Source: Taeniopygia guttata
Lineage: Eukaryota; Chordata; Aves; Passeriformes; Estrildidae
Assembly: GCF_048771995.1 (NCBI RefSeq)
Contig: NC_133063.1
Span: forward strand, 15,914,063 to 15,978,062
Reading direction: 5' to 3'
DNA: 64,000 nt
A model generated the notes under the pieces. The model did no database searches, had not been told where the DNA came from, and saw only the letters and a program-made list of their open reading frames with translations. Positions 9,665 through 21,290 of the stretch are shown here, in pieces (positions within the stretch are counted from its first letter, which is position 1; the number at the start of each line of letters is the position of its first letter). The translations under genes were made by a program, and so were the position numbers.

Positions 9665-10270
9665 TGAGACCTACCCTGACTCAGGTGCAGCACCTCATAC
9701 TTGATCTTTTTAAACCACATGAGACTGCTATGGTTCCACTCCTCAAGCACATCACATCTCTTTAGTAGTCATTCCATTCTTCAGGTGTGTCAGCTGCTGC
9801 TTGGTGACATCAGCAAACCTGCTGAGGATACCTCTGTGTACAGGATTAATGAAGATATTAATAGACATTGCTCAGAGAACAGAACTTTGAGGTCCATCCT
9901 GACTCTTAGCTGTTGATCTCTGGAAGCACCATGCATGCAATTTCTTATCCATCCAACAGTCCAGGCACCAAATCCACCTCTCTCAAATTTAGGGAGAATG
10001 TTTTGGGGATCATGTCAAAGGCTTTACGGTAGTCCAGATAAACGACACCTGTAGCCTTCCCCTTGTCCCTTCGTGTACTCGATCCATCATTGAAGGCCAC
10101 TGGGTAGGTCGGGCAAGACTCACCCTCGGCTGTCCCAAATCACCTCCCTGTTCTCCATGTGCCTTAGCATAGCTTCAAGGAGGATGTGTTCCGTGATCTT
10201 CCGAGGCACTGACATGAGGCTGATGGGTTGGTCATTTCCAGAGTGTTCCTTTCTACCCTTTTTTAGAATG
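9665..10270 (-). mobile_element. CR1 LINE fragment, reverse-transcriptase region, minus
   Basis: The minus-strand translation gives PTTPILKKGRKEHSGNDQP and ISLMSVPRKITEHILLEAML, the start of the CR1 reverse-transcriptase domain. Plus-strand words such as GACATCAGCAAACCTGCTGAGG and ATTAATGAAGATATTAATAG match the antisense of the same domain further on. It is old and decayed. Confidence 0.88.
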
Positions 10271-10640
10271 GGTGTAGTGGGTTCACCTTGGCTGAATGCC
10301 AGGTGGTCACTAAGCCACTCCATCACACTCCCTTTCCTAGTGTGACAGGGGAGAGAACATAAAATGGAAAACAAGTAGTCAGTTGAGATAAGGCTGTTAA
10401 TTGAAGTGAAAAAATTGAGTTTGTGCATGCAGAAGTAAAGGAGAGAAAACATTTATTCTCTACTTCTCATAGACGAGCAATGTTCAGCCACTTCCCGGGA
10501 AGCAGCAATTTCTCTATTCTCTTGTCTTCTTGTTCCCTATGAGATACTGGGCCTATTGTACCACACACCTTAACGGAGCAGAGTGATACTTCATAAAGAG
10601 AGATCTGTTCTGCTTAGAAACCCAGCCATGAGTGGCCTCT
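10271..10640 (-). mobile_element. ERVL-like LTR fragment(s), minus orientation
   Basis: TGTAGTGGGTTCACCTTGGC at the start resembles one end of a common avian LTR. The later GTTGAGATAAGG, TTTATTCTCTACTTCTCATA and GTTCAGCCACTTCC are the antisense of the bird ERVL LTR around its AATAAA (10,451-10,456 on the minus strand). It may be two LTR pieces joined. The right border is approximate. Confidence 0.6.
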
Positions 10641-11029
10641 AGCTGGAGCCAGAGGTTTATGTATTCCACTCTGGCCCTGGAGAATCATAACAAGTGAATG
10701 GCTGCGGACGCACTTCCCCTCTCCAGAACATCAGTCTTCCCTTGTTAAAGCACCCTGAGCAGGGGAAGAGGGAAACAACCATTTCCAACTGTTTGGCTAG
10801 CCCAAATCATACGCACTGATGAATAAAGGATGGGAATTGCTCACAAAGTACTTGCTGACTTTCTCTACTCCCCTCTAGCAGCAGTTTCTTTAGTATGGTG
10901 ACTTCTTCTTTTGTGAGGGTGATGCAAAAGGGAAGTAAACAAGCAGAGCCAGCAATCAGACTGCAAGTTAGGTCACTGCAAAGAAAAGGGGTTAATCTTT
11001 CACTCAGAGCAAGAAAGGGTTAGATAAAA
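10641..11029. other. No recognisable gene
   Basis: May include the U3 part of the preceding LTR. Nothing else recognised. Confidence 0.4.
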
Positions 11030-11535
11030 ACATGCCTGTGTGGAGTGTGGAATGCTGCAACAGGTCCCAAAGCAGTGGTGGCAAAGGCCTGAGCACAGGA
11101 AAGGGTCTGGTGATTAAGTCTGATGAGGAGCAGCTGAGGGAGCTGGAGGGGCTGAGAATGGAGAAGAGGAGGCTCAGGGGGGCTTTCTTGTTCTCTACAA
11201 CTCCCTGACAGAAGTGTGGAGCCACACCCCAGGTGGGGGTCAGGCTCTGCTCCCAGGAAACAAGGGAGAGGACAAGAGGAAATGGCCTCAACTTCTGTCG
11301 GGGGGGGGCTTAGATTGGGTATTAAGGACAAATTTCTCCTCTGAAAAGGTTGTTAAGAGTTGTCATGGCTGCCCGTGGAATTAATGATATTGTCATGTCT
11401 GGAGACTCTTATGGAATGTGTGGATGTGGCACCTGGGGACATGGTTTCAAAGTCGACTTGTCAATGTCAGGTTTGTGGGTGGACTCTCTACAATCTTAGA
11501 GATCTTTTTCAACCTAAACAAGTCCATACTACTGC
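11030..11535 (+). mobile_element. CR1 LINE 3' end
   Basis: GGAGCTGGAGGGGCTGAGAA, AGGAGGCTCAGGGGGGCTTT, GTCAGGCTCTGCTCCCAGGA and AGATCTTTTTCAACCTAAAC follow the order of the CR1 3' end. The equivalent element in unit 3 is cut at 35,659, which is the right end of the array. Confidence 0.85.
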
Positions 11536-11861
11536 GATGGGAAGCCACTTTTAACCCAAGGAGTATTTGGTAATGTCATTTCATAAAGTCATTAAAAGGA
11601 ACTTCACTCTAGTGCTCGAACTTATGCAGCTGCTTTTCTCTTTACTCTCCTCATCTTCACTTCTACCTTCAGCCTCGGAACAGGAGAATTGGCTTTGGTG
11701 GGACCAGTGGTAGTGGGAAAGCCTCATGCCAGGGGGTTGTAGGTTGGTTTATTTCTGCCAAGGTTGGAGCTGCATCCAGAAAACGCTGTGATCCCTCCAG
11801 TCCTTATTGACACTCTTTGACTGCTCTGAGGTGAGTTGCAGGCTGCAAGAGATGCTGGTCA
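11536..11861. other. Sequence upstream of the short ITPRIPL1-like fragment
   Basis: Not related to the upstream part of the full gene. It contains a donor-like CTCTGAG|GTGAGTTG near 11,830. No gene recognised. Confidence 0.4.
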
Positions 11862-12235
11862 ACCTGAGATGTCTGCAGCTTTTCTGCCGCCTTCTGCTGG
11901 GCACAAGCTTTTCCACCTACAACCTGAAGACCATCGTCATGCATCTCCTGAACGGTCTCCCCGTGTCACAATGGTGCAGGAGGTATTTCTTGCGGCACCT
12001 GCGAGATATCAGTGTGAACCTGCGCTGCTCTCTGGAGGAGAAATGCCTTAACCACTTTATCATAGGCAACAAGAGATTGCCTCAGGAGATTAGCTTGCCC
12101 CTGGACATTGCAGCAGCTGAGCCACCCAATCTCTTCCATCAGCTGGCACGGTATCCAGCTGCCCACTCTCAGGCGATGAGCGAGTACCAGGATGTTCGGC
12201 GTCAGCTCGCAAGTGTGCTGCTCAATGGCTGCTGA
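11862..12235 (+). pseudogene. Short ITPRIPL1-like C-terminal fragment (unit 1/2 border)
   Basis: From ACCTGAGATGTCTGCAG onward this is a close copy of the full gene from residue 396 to the stop (TGA at 12,233-12,235), with a few replacements (GTSFSTYNLK for GTGFSNYTLK, WCRRYFLRHL for WRRKYFLQRM, final NGC for IGS). The frame stays open upstream to 11,807 but without an ATG in good context or the N-terminal domains. It has its own 3' flank with AATAAA at 12,411-12,416 and the solo LTR behind it. It is a broken, 3'-only duplicate; transcription is possible but not shown. Confidence 0.88.
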
Positions 12236-12468
12236 AAGAGGTGATCATGCGTACAGCTGTGCTTGTGGGCTTCACAGGCAGTAGCAGAAAACCACCTCAC
12301 GTCCCCGAGGAAAAGAGAGGGGAATGTGGGATACAGAAAGAGAAGATATAAAGCTTCTGCGCAGCAGCACTCTGCCATCATCAGCAGCTACAGTGTTGTT
12401 ATGAACAAAAAATAAAAATTTAAACTTTTGGGCAATGTTGTTAACAATGTCTGTATAAAAAGGGTTGT

Positions 12469-13059
12469 TGTTGATACAAGTAACAAGTTATAATTGGATA
12501 AGTAGTTAACAGGCTGTGGTGCAGGCTTGGATGTTGTGGCTACAAAGTAAGGTGATTAGTTGTATTAGAGATCAATACTGTTGTATACACCTGAAAGGGG
12601 ACTGGAACCAGGGAGGAAATGCCAATCTTTGTGGAGGGGGGGCAGAGAAGCTTCTAGAAGTATAACATCGTAGAGCACAGCCACAGCTTGGATTAAGACT
12701 GGAGGAGAGACCAGCCAATAAGAAGCAAGAATCTCAAAATGATTGCACCAGCTTATGGGCCAATCAGCAACAGAAAAAGAAACCGATCACAGCACGGATC
12801 CTGAGCGCCCCAGTAAGGGAAGAAGAGAGAGACTTTAAAAGGCCTGGGGTGTGTGACACCCAGGTCTTTGCTTGGAGCTGGTATCCTTAGAAATGCCCCT
12901 AGGTGTACAATTACTAAATTGTTGAAACAGTCTCCAGACTAGCTGGAGGCTTTGGCTTCCAGTTGTTCTGTCTGTAATAAACAGGCTTACTTGTTTGTAA
13001 TTAACTGGCCTGCTTTTTTTTGTTACTTTGCAGTTTTCGTTGTAAGCCTGTCCATAACA
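12469..13059 (+). mobile_element. Solo LTR, unit 2 copy
   Basis: Same LTR as at 289-879 with the same GGGTTGT direct repeat at both ends. Confidence 0.75.
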
Positions 13060-13839
13060 GGGTTGTCTTGGCAGTCTCCCCAGCACAGCATCCAGAGATG
13101 ACTACCGTGTGGAGGCCCAGAGAAGCTGACTTCCATTGCAGGGCGGATTGTGGTGATGGACTCCCCTTGCCCCTGGCTGCACTACAATCTGAGAAACCCT
13201 CATTAGGCCTAAGCCTTGACAAACTCCATTTATATTAAGCTCCTTTTGAATGTATCAGAAACATTATTTGTTCCCAGGAACTAACAGGTGTCTAATTAGT
13301 GCAATTTTTTTTCTTTTTTTTTTAATGAACAGCCTTGGAAAATTATTTTTCTTTGCTGATTTATTTTTCTTTGCTGACTTTTTTTGACTAAGAACCCAAG
13401 TGGAATAATATTCTTGTTGACAAACCTTCAAACAAAGTTACAGAGAAAAGACCTGAATGATGGAACATTCCTATGACTAAATCCCACTCTGTTGCAACTG
13501 TAAAGTGTCCAAAGGGAGACCTTTTGAGCTCTTGATTCTCAGAATATAAGGGAGCAATGAGTGAGTCTCTAACATTGATAATTGTATGGCAGTGGAGCCA
13601 ACCAGGAACTGTTGGTAATAGCCAAGGACTGCTGGTATTAAAATGCTGTGAGAAAGACCAAGATATGGCTGGAGAAGGGGGGCCAGGCGGAAATAGGGCA
13701 GCACTTTTCAGTGAGAAAGAGCCACAGCACAGTACAGCATAAGCACAAGAATAAGGCCAAGAAGAGAGCGTGGACTATAGAGTAGGATTAAGACCCTCAA
13801 AAAGCACCAAAGCCCTCTGCCCCATGTCCAGGAAGGCCT

Positions 13840-14353
13840 GAAAGAAAAGACTGTACATGGTAATTAATTGACATAGAAAGTGGGAAACCTGTGTTTAGGG
13901 CAGAGAAACCTGTCGATAAAAAGGTAACCCCCAAGCCTGGAAAGTGCCCTCAGGACCCTGGACATCTCATAGACCAGACCAGCACAGCTGGATTGATGCT
14001 GAACTCAGGATTATTGCCGGGATTGGCACTGCAGCCAGGATTGACATTCCATTAACTGGATCAACACTGGAACCAGGACGGGTGTTCTTTTTTTGTCTCT
14101 CTTTTCTTCTTTGTCTTTTTCTTTCTCTCTTTCTTTAATTCATCTCTCCCTCTTTTTCTTCTCTTCCCTTTAACCCTACCCCTTTATCCACAACCCACTG
14201 CCTTGTGCTCATGTCAGGGGACTAACATATTGATTTCCAAGCCCAGTGTGTAGTTAGGTAATAAAGTTTTCTGATTGTGGACCCCCTGACTTTTGTTACT
14301 CATTTGGATCGCAAATCTTCAGCGCTTCCTTCCCCTTAAGCATGGGTCGTCAC
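13840..14353 (+). mobile_element. LTR-like segment, unit 2 copy
   Basis: Same as 1,660-2,174, one base shorter. Confidence 0.4.
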
Positions 14354-14858
14354 ACTTCAGCGGCTACGAAGATGGCTTTCATCCCCCTTTCCTCTAACAC
14401 TGTCACAGCCAGGGTGACCATTTTAGATGGACCCAGAAATTCTTGCTGGCAGCTGCAGCTGGTCAGGGACCATGCAAGAGGCATCGCTAAGATTCCTCCT
14501 TGTGTTCACTGGGGTCTGTATGGAGGAGCTACTCATCCTTAGATACTGCCTGGGCAAAATCTGACACAGACCCGAGCATGCAGGACATGGAGAAGGCACT
14601 GCTCAATCAGCAGGGGGAATTGCTGCCACACCTTTCCTCTAGAGTAAAAGCACACTTGGACACTGTCTGCCATCCCTTTTGTGAGACAATCTATTCCCTC
14701 TGTGAGCTTCACTCAGTCTCTAAGGGATCACTGAGCCAGGATGATGACACTGGTGGATAATGCTCTAAGGAATGAAAGGAAATCTCTTGATCAGTCACAC
14801 AAAGTCATACTCATGGTGCACCTCAACTTCTTAGCTGCAAATGGAGACATCATAGGGA

Positions 14859-15125
14859 AGAGCTGAACAAGCCCAGAAAATTCTGGAAGTACACACTGAA
14901 AGTAGCTTTTTGACATGGGTACTGTGGGAGCCAACTAGGAAAAGTGCCCTCCTAGACCTGGAGTTTGTCTGTAGAGATGTTCTTGTGGGTGAAGTGGTGA
15001 TTGATGCTGTCTTGGGCACAGTAATCAAGAAGTGCTTGAGTAAAAAAAATCTTAGGTGTTATGGAAAAAACTGTCCGCAGAGCTACTCCCAAGGGTTGTA
15101 GGAGAGCAAGCTCAGGAACTAATTA
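14859..15125 (+). mobile_element. CR1 endonuclease-region fragment, unit 2
   Basis: Same as 2,680-2,945; one extra A in the AAAAAAA run restores the 12,180 spacing. Confidence 0.75.
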
Positions 15126-15354
15126 AGAAGGGCCCCTGAGCATGTAGTTTGAAGGGCATTGATGTCCACAAATGCTAGTCCTTTTTATTAGAAACACTCC
15201 TATAAGAGCACAAGTCTGATGAAAGAGGGCTGAGGGAAGTGGGGTGTGGAGGCTGGTGGGCCAAGAGGGAAAGAATCCACAGCACTCCCCTGGAGGGAAA
15301 ACCTCTCAAGCCATACCCACTTAGGTTGAGGATAAAGGCTTCTCCCAGCATGCC

Positions 15355-15680
15355 TTGTTGTGACATGCAGATTTAATGTATCCCATTGGCCCTTCCCTCT
15401 CACTCCACCCCTGTGCCCTCATCCCGTTGGCCCTAGTGTTCTGTCCCGCCCCTCAAGATCCCTGTGTAAATCCCTGCTTTCCCAGCCTGAGTGGCTCTTT
15501 GTCCCTGGACCATCTCAAGGAAGAAGCTCAATAAAGGCTCACCTTGGAAGTCCCCACAAAGACCCCGTCTCTTCTTCTGCGTCGCCCGGATCATAAAAGA
15601 GCTGAAATCACCCGGTGTGAGCAAAGACGGCGAGGTGTTTTGTGAGGCTTCTTCAGAAAGGTCATGGCACGCAGAACACT
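15355..15680 (+). mobile_element. Solo-LTR-like segment, unit 2
   Basis: Same as 3,175-3,500. Confidence 0.45.
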
Positions 15681-15714
15681 GCCCGCTGCAATAGTGGGGG
15701 TGTTTAGCAGAGAG

Positions 15715-15812
15715 AAAAAGCGCCTCAGAGGGACCTTACAGTTCCCTACAGCTCCCTGAAGGGAGGTTGTAGCCGGGTGGGGATTGATTTCTTCTCCCAG
15801 GTGTGGCAGGGC
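15715..15812 (+). mobile_element. CR1 fragment, unit 2
   Basis: Same as 3,535-3,632. Confidence 0.75.
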
Positions 15813-16574
15813 ATCTCATTCTGCTCAAGAGCTGATCTGTGGTTTGTTACCTGGACAGGTAATTCAAACAGGAATAACAGTCTTGCAGTGAATTCTTTTG
15901 CCACTGTGGGGCTAACAGTGGGCTGGCATCTCCCAGCTGCCAAGAAACATCTTACTGTTAAAGTGAGAGCTGGAAAGACAAGCTGGATTTCTCACTGACA
16001 GGCACCTCACTTTATAACTCTAAAAAGCCATACCAAACTTTCACAAAGCAGAAATTTTCTATACATTTCTCTGGAAATGTGTGGTGTTTCTCTTGTGGAC
16101 AAGGACACTTGTTTTGCAATTACTGCTGAGGAGGTTAAGTGAAAGACATCCAAATAATTATCATCATCATCACTGTGGTGTGTAAGATTTGACTCCTGTT
16201 TCTTTGACAAGCTTTCCTATAGATACCTTCATGTTGTACATTGTTTGTTATGGTTTAATCTACGTCTAGTACCTTTTAGTTTTATACTGAGTAGTAAGTA
16301 ACTCCGAGATCTTTCATCTATTATCTCTTGTTTATTTAATAAATAATTCATTTTATAAATAGATTTGATCTTTAGAACTTGCGGGCCAGAGTGATTTCTT
16401 AAACATGAACTGTTGACAAAATCTTTGGCTAACAATGGGCATGTCTGAACATCCCACTTGTCCAGTGACACAAGGAAACAAGCAATAAGAACAAGGAAAA
16501 TGACCTCACGTTGCATCAGATATAGATGTTTAGATTGGATTTTAGAAAAACTGCTTTCATCAAAAGTACTATCA

Positions 16575-16830
16575 AGTGTGGAAAGTGGCTGCCTAGGGAA
16601 ATAGCTGAGTCCCCACTCTTGAAGGGATTGAAAAGGCATGGAATATTTGAGGACTCAATTTCTTAAAGGAGTAGGCAGTGTTAGGTTCGCGGTCCCACTG
16701 TGGGATCTTCAGGGACTTTTTCAACCACTCTGATTCTGAGATTTGAGTGTAGCTCAACCCGTGAGGAGTCAAAGCTTAGACTCAATGATCCTCAAGGGCG
16801 CCTTCCAACAGGGATATCTATGAGATTGTG
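16575..16830 (+). mobile_element. CR1 3' end, unit 2
   Basis: Same as 4,395-4,650. Confidence 0.8.
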
Positions 16831-16999
16831 AGTGGAAGGCAGATGAAAATAAATCCAAAAGAGAGAACAATGGGAGTTATTTGAAGAAGCTTCCCTCAAA
16901 AGCAGCCTTAAGCAGTGCACCAGGGCCTTTCTGAGTTCCTGAGGGAGGAGTTGGCTGAGGGGACAAAGGGTGGGGTTGGCTGGTCTGTGATGCGCTCTG

Positions 17000-17092
17000 G
17001 CACCTGTGACATCACAGGGGACGTGTCACAGAGGGGGAAGCAATAAAAGGCCCCAGCAGGTCAACGCTGGCCCTCTATTGCTTGGGCAAGCG
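17000..17092 (+). promoter_or_regulatory. Core promoter and noncoding exon 1 (unit 2)
   Basis: The CRE-like TGACATCA (17,007-17,014), the TATA-like AATAAAAGG (17,042-17,050) and the donor at 17,092/17,093 are all kept. The one change seen is GTCAACGCTGG for GTTAACGCTGG downstream of the TATA. Confidence 0.65.
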
Positions 17093-17402
17093 GTGAGTAC
17101 ACACACGGCGGGGAGGCTGGGCTGGGGACAAGGGCTGGGGCAGAAACGCTGCAACCGGGGCTGGCTTCTCCCCCTGCAGGCAGGGACAGCCCCTCATGGG
17201 AGAGCCTTGGGCAGGCCACAGGGCTGCTGCTGCTGCTGCTGCAGCTCCAGGGGCACTGGGATAGCCCTTGCTGCCTGCCAGCTGTCTGGGGCCCTGTCCT
17301 TCCTGCGCCCAGAACCCTGAGCATCCTGTCCTCCCTGCAGCAAGCAGTAGTTCCCGCCCTCCCTTCCCCACTCAAGGCCTTCTCTCCCTCCTCCTGCAGA
17401 CC

Positions 17403-18962
17403 ATGGATCCAGTCGTGTTCCTGTTCGCGCTCTTGCAAGGTCTCATCCAGTACCCGCCGCCCGTGGGTGATGGTTTGGATGAGGAAACACATTGGCGCAT
17501 GGAAGCGCGTGCAAAGTACTTGGAATGGGAGAGGCTTCGGCTGGAGCAGCAGGTGGAGCAGCTCTCCCAGAAGAAGATGCCACACTTGCAGCTCTTAGCT
17601 GTTGCTGTGCTCCTGGCCCTGGTCTTGGTGCTGTGGATTATTGGGTGGAAAAGCAGCCTGAGGAGAGAGGAGAATGAAGAAGAAAACCATGGTGCAAATG
17701 AAGAGGAAGTTGGCAATGTTGCTGGAAATGAAGATGACAATGATGGAAATGATGTTGTCAATGGGGCTGCACTTGCAGAAAACAACAATGACAATGATGT
17801 TGCAAATGTAGTCCAAGAAGAAGAAGACAATGTTGACGATCGTGTTGGACAAGATATAATGGAGCGCATAGAGGGGCCTGTAGAGGACCTGCAGAGAGTC
17901 TGTGAGTGGATAACTGACCTGATGGACGATTATACAATTTACTTTGGGCATGTCTTGTTTGACAGTTTCTACCCAGTCCTGCACCGACCCATCGGGGTGG
18001 GCAGTGCCTTTGAAGGTTGGAGTCCCTGGGAGCAGGATGTCGTGTACCGTGTGCTCATACCCATGACTCCTCCCCGAGGCCACAGCTTCCACCTGGAGCT
18101 GGACGGTGAGGGGCAGAGGCACGTGAGGAACTTCCGTGTCCGCGTGCAGCTGGAGTGCACCTGCACGAGGCAGCAGCAGGGTGAGAACATGCTGTGCTTC
18201 CTGCACAACCCCGAGGAGGAGCTGAGGAGCAATCAGGATCCCAGCCTCCTAGACACCCTGTGCACCGACTCCTACCTGGACGTGCAGAAAACTGCCCGCT
18301 GGTTCCAGCAACTGGTGAAAGCAATCATGCCACCTTTGCCTCAGTTACAAAACCGGAATTTAATCCCGCTGCCCTCCACACACTCCTGCCAATTCAAGGC
18401 GATCAGTGGCGGAGAAAGCTTCAGGATTGAGATCCTGTTCGGGGTGCGGAGAGGTGGCTCTGACATATTCGTGAGCAGCCAGCCTAGGGAAACACGCACC
18501 CCAAGCAGTCTATGGCCTGAGACTTATGCTGTGGCAGAGGTGAAGTTCTTCATGCACATTGCCAGGAAGGCCCCCCCCGACAGTTTGCACCTGAGATGTC
18601 TGCAGCTTTTCTGCCGCCTTCTGCTGGGCACAGGCTTTTCCAACTACACCCTGAAGACCATCGTCATGCATCTCCTGAACGGTCTCCCCGTGTCACAATG
18701 GCGCAGGAAGTATTTCTTGCAGCGCATGCGAGATATCAGTGTGAACCTGCGCTGCTCTCTGGAGGAGAAATGCCTTAACCACTTTATCATAGGCAACAAG
18801 AGATTGCCTCAGGAGATTAGCTTGCCCCTGGACATTGCAGCAGCTGAGCCACCCAATCTCTTCCATCAGCTGGCACGGTGTCCAGCTGCCCACTCTCAGG
18901 CGATGAGCGAGTACCAGGATATTCGGCGTCAGCTCGCAAGTGTGCTGCTCATTGGCTCATGA
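17403..18962 (+). CDS. ITPRIPL1-like: ITPRIPL1-like membrane protein, full length (unit 2)
   Basis: 519 aa with the same start, splice acceptor and domain order as the unit 1 gene: N-terminal hydrophobic stretch, coiled-coil-like region, transmembrane segment at about 61-82, acidic linker, then the Mab-21/ITPRIP-like domain. It differs from unit 1 by A29T, T159P and T369S and by a silent change near the start, and is identical in protein to unit 3. The frame has no damage, which fits a working gene, although the copies are too young for an open frame to prove selection. The product is probably a membrane protein with its large domain on one side of the membrane; the topology is inferred from family members. 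Confidence 0.93.
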   Translation: MDPVVFLFALLQGLIQYPPPVGDGLDEETHWRMEARAKYLEWERLRLEQQVEQLSQKKMPHLQLLAVAVLLALVLVLWIIGWKSSLRREENEEENHGANEEEVGNVAGNEDDNDGNDVVNGAALAENNNDNDVANVVQEEEDNVDDRVGQDIMERIEGPVEDLQRVCEWITDLMDDYTIYFGHVLFDSFYPVLHRPIGVGSAFEGWSPWEQDVVYRVLIPMTPPRGHSFHLELDGEGQRHVRNFRVRVQLECTCTRQQQGENMLCFLHNPEEELRSNQDPSLLDTLCTDSYLDVQKTARWFQQLVKAIMPPLPQLQNRNLIPLPSTHSCQFKAISGGESFRIEILFGVRRGGSDIFVSSQPRETRTPSSLWPETYAVAEVKFFMHIARKAPPDSLHLRCLQLFCRLLLGTGFSNYTLKTIVMHLLNGLPVSQWRRKYFLQRMRDISVNLRCSLEEKCLNHFIIGNKRLPQEISLPLDIAAAEPPNLFHQLARCPAAHSQAMSEYQDIRRQLASVLLIGS

Positions 18963-19199
18963 AAGAGGTGATCATGCGTACAGCTGTGCTTGTGGGCTTC
19001 ACAGGCAGTAGCAGAAAACTACCTCACGTCCCCGAGGAAAAGAGAGGGGAAGGAACGTGGGATACAGAAAGAGAAGATATAAAGCTTCTGCGCAGCAGCA
19101 CTCTGCCATCAGCAGCAGCAACAGTGTTGTTATGAACAAAAAAAGCAAATTTAAACTTTTGGGCAATGTTGTTAACAATGTCTGTATAAAAAGGGTTGT

Positions 19200-19298
19200 T
19201 GTTGATACAAGTAACAAGTTATAATTGGATATGTAGTTAACAGGCTGTGGTGCAGGCTTGGATGTTGCGGCTACAAAGTAAGGTGATTAGTTGTATTA
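19200..19298 (+). mobile_element. LTR 5' piece fused to ITPRIPL1-like relic, unit 2
   Basis: Same as 7,020-7,118 with two single-base differences. Confidence 0.8.
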
Positions 19299-19737
19299 CG
19301 CTGTGGCAGAGGCTGAGTTCTTCAAGTACATTGCCAGGCAGGCCCCCCCTGACAGCTCGCACCTCAAATGCCTTCAGTTCTTCTCCCATCTTGTTCTGGG
19401 CTTCAGCTTCTCCACCTACACCATGAAGACCATTGTCATGCACCTGCTCATTGCCATGCCCGTGTCATCGTGGAGCAGGGGACATCTCCGGGAGCGACTG
19501 ACGGATATCAGGGACAGCCTGCATATATGTTTGTGACAAAAATGCCTCCAGCACTTCATTGTGGGTAACCGGAGGTTTCCTCAGGACATCAATTTACCCC
19601 CAGATGTAAGAATGGGTAGGACATACAATCTCTTCCATCACCTGGCGCAGCAGCCGGCTGCCCACACCCAGGCAATGCGGGATTACCGGGTGCTGCGCAA
19701 GACGTTCAAAAGGATCGCTCTCGGAGAGGATGACTGA
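19297..19737 (+). pseudogene. Diverged ITPRIPL1-like C-terminal relic (unit 2)
   Basis: Same as 7,117-7,557, including the in-frame TGA (19,534-19,536). Unit 2 alone carries AATCTC for AGTCTC and CTGCGCAAG for CTGCACAAG here; units 1 and 3 agree with each other. That is opposite to the pattern in the main gene. Confidence 0.85.
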
Positions 19738-20219
19738 AGGAAGGGCAGGAGCCATGGCCAAGTGCACAGAGCAGTGCTTGTGCTGCTCGCAGCTGGCAGC
19801 AGACAACCACCTCCTAGCACAAATTTGGTGCTAAGGAGAAGAGGATGCGTGCAAAGGCTCTGGAGAAGGTCCAACAGCCTCTGCTGGCACCTCAGAAAGT
19901 GGACTGCCACGGGAGGGTTTATTCTACTTCTTTGTATCATTTCACTTTCCAAAAAAGGCACCCAGCTGTCATTGAGCCCTGCTCTACATGCTGAACTAAA
20001 GTCTCCAAACCACACCTGCAATATGCAGTTCTTCCCAGCCTTTGAGGAGAGCTAAAATTTCAAGCATGAAAAAAGTGGGAATCTGGGACAGAAAAAGAAA
20101 ACTAGAAATGGGGCAAAAAAGAATATGAGGAAAAACTGGCACTGGTGACCCGGGATGAGTCAATGGATGGAGCCTCTCCATGTCCCTGGAAGAGACACCT
20201 TTATGTCAACATTAGACCA

Positions 20220-20700
20220 CGTGTGTTGGAGCTGACATGAAATTTTATCTATAGCAGAATCAAGGTTTTTGTTTCATAGATAGATCTATTGTGTATGCCT
20301 GTTATATACTATAAAGTTTATGAATTATCATATCTACTAGTAAAATACGATAAATCAAAACAATATAGTAACATAAATAATATCAAAATATGAAATATGG
20401 AGTTACATCAGGATAAAAAGTGATTTTAAAGAGTTGCATATGTAATTTCGTTTAAATAGTAACAGTAGAAGACATATTTATTGTCAGTGTCTGTTGTGAC
20501 ACATATTGTTGCTCATAGTCCCTTTATGTCTGGAAGGTTTTTCATAAAATAGATATATTTATTACATATATAGCATACATATGATATATACTTGCTGTAT
20601 ACATTAAATATGAATATAACTCTGTAATATATATTCTATATCATATGCCTATCATAGATTACACGCGTGATATAAATTTTATACAGATGTAAAGCCATAT
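20220..20700. repeat. AT-rich block, unit 2
   Basis: Same as 8,040-8,520. Confidence 0.6.
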
Positions 20701-20976
20701 CCAGTCTTGCTATCTGTTGCAACCCATATTCCCGCTCTAGAGTTAATGCATTTATAAGTAGCAAACTGGAAAACGCTTTGCTCTGGTGTCAATAAAAGGC
20801 AATTTGTGCAGAATCTGGAGTGTGCAAGACTTTATTGATGTCAGCCAGGCCTATAGTAGTGGTAAATGTCACGGGCTGTGAATCTGGGCTCATGAGCATG
20901 ACTCCTTGAACTCAACCAAACTCAGAGTGGTGAATTATCTCTAGCCGAAATTAAGCCAAGCCACCCCCAGCCCCTC

Positions 20977-21290
20977 TGATCACAGAATCCCAGAATGCCT
21001 TGGCTTGGAAGGGTGCTTAGAAATTGTCTTGTCCCAGCCCTGCTGCCAAGGGCAGGGACACCTTCCGCTAGGCCAGGTTGCTCCAAGGCCCATCCAAGCT
21101 GGCCTGGAACACAGCCAGGGATGGGGCAGCCACAGCTCCTGTGGGCAGCGTGGGCCAGAGGCTCAGCAGCCTCAGAGAGCAGAAGTCCTTGCACAGCTCC
21201 AGCCTAAGGCTGCCCTCTGTCAGTGGGAAGCCACTGGCCCTGGCGCTGTCCCTCCAGGCCCTTGCCAACAGCCCCTGTGCCGGTCTCTCA
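20977..21290 (-). mobile_element. CR1 3' end, minus, unit 2
   Basis: Same as 8,797-9,110. Confidence 0.9.

Larger units (their letters stand above)
1..12180. repeat. Tandem macro-repeat unit 1 (12,180 bp)
   Basis: The sequence at position 1 recurs at 12,181 and 24,361, and every landmark recurs at the same spacing (for example the ITPRIPL1-like ATG at 5,223, 17,403 and 29,583). Unit order: end of a short ITPRIPL1-like fragment, solo LTR, LTR-like segment, CR1 pieces, promoter, full-length ITPRIPL1-like gene, diverged ITPRIPL1-like relic, AT-rich block, CR1, GC-rich block, CR1 reverse-transcriptase piece, ERVL-like LTR, CR1, short ITPRIPL1-like fragment. Differences between units are sparse single bases, plus a compensating -1/+1 pair near 2,060 and 2,870. 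The window opens inside a unit, so the array continues to the left. Confidence 0.98.

Noticed and set aside
9043-9765. 240-codon plus-strand frame in the GC-rich block
   Set aside because: It has no ATG start in good context; composition explains it, and similar frames exist on the other strand.
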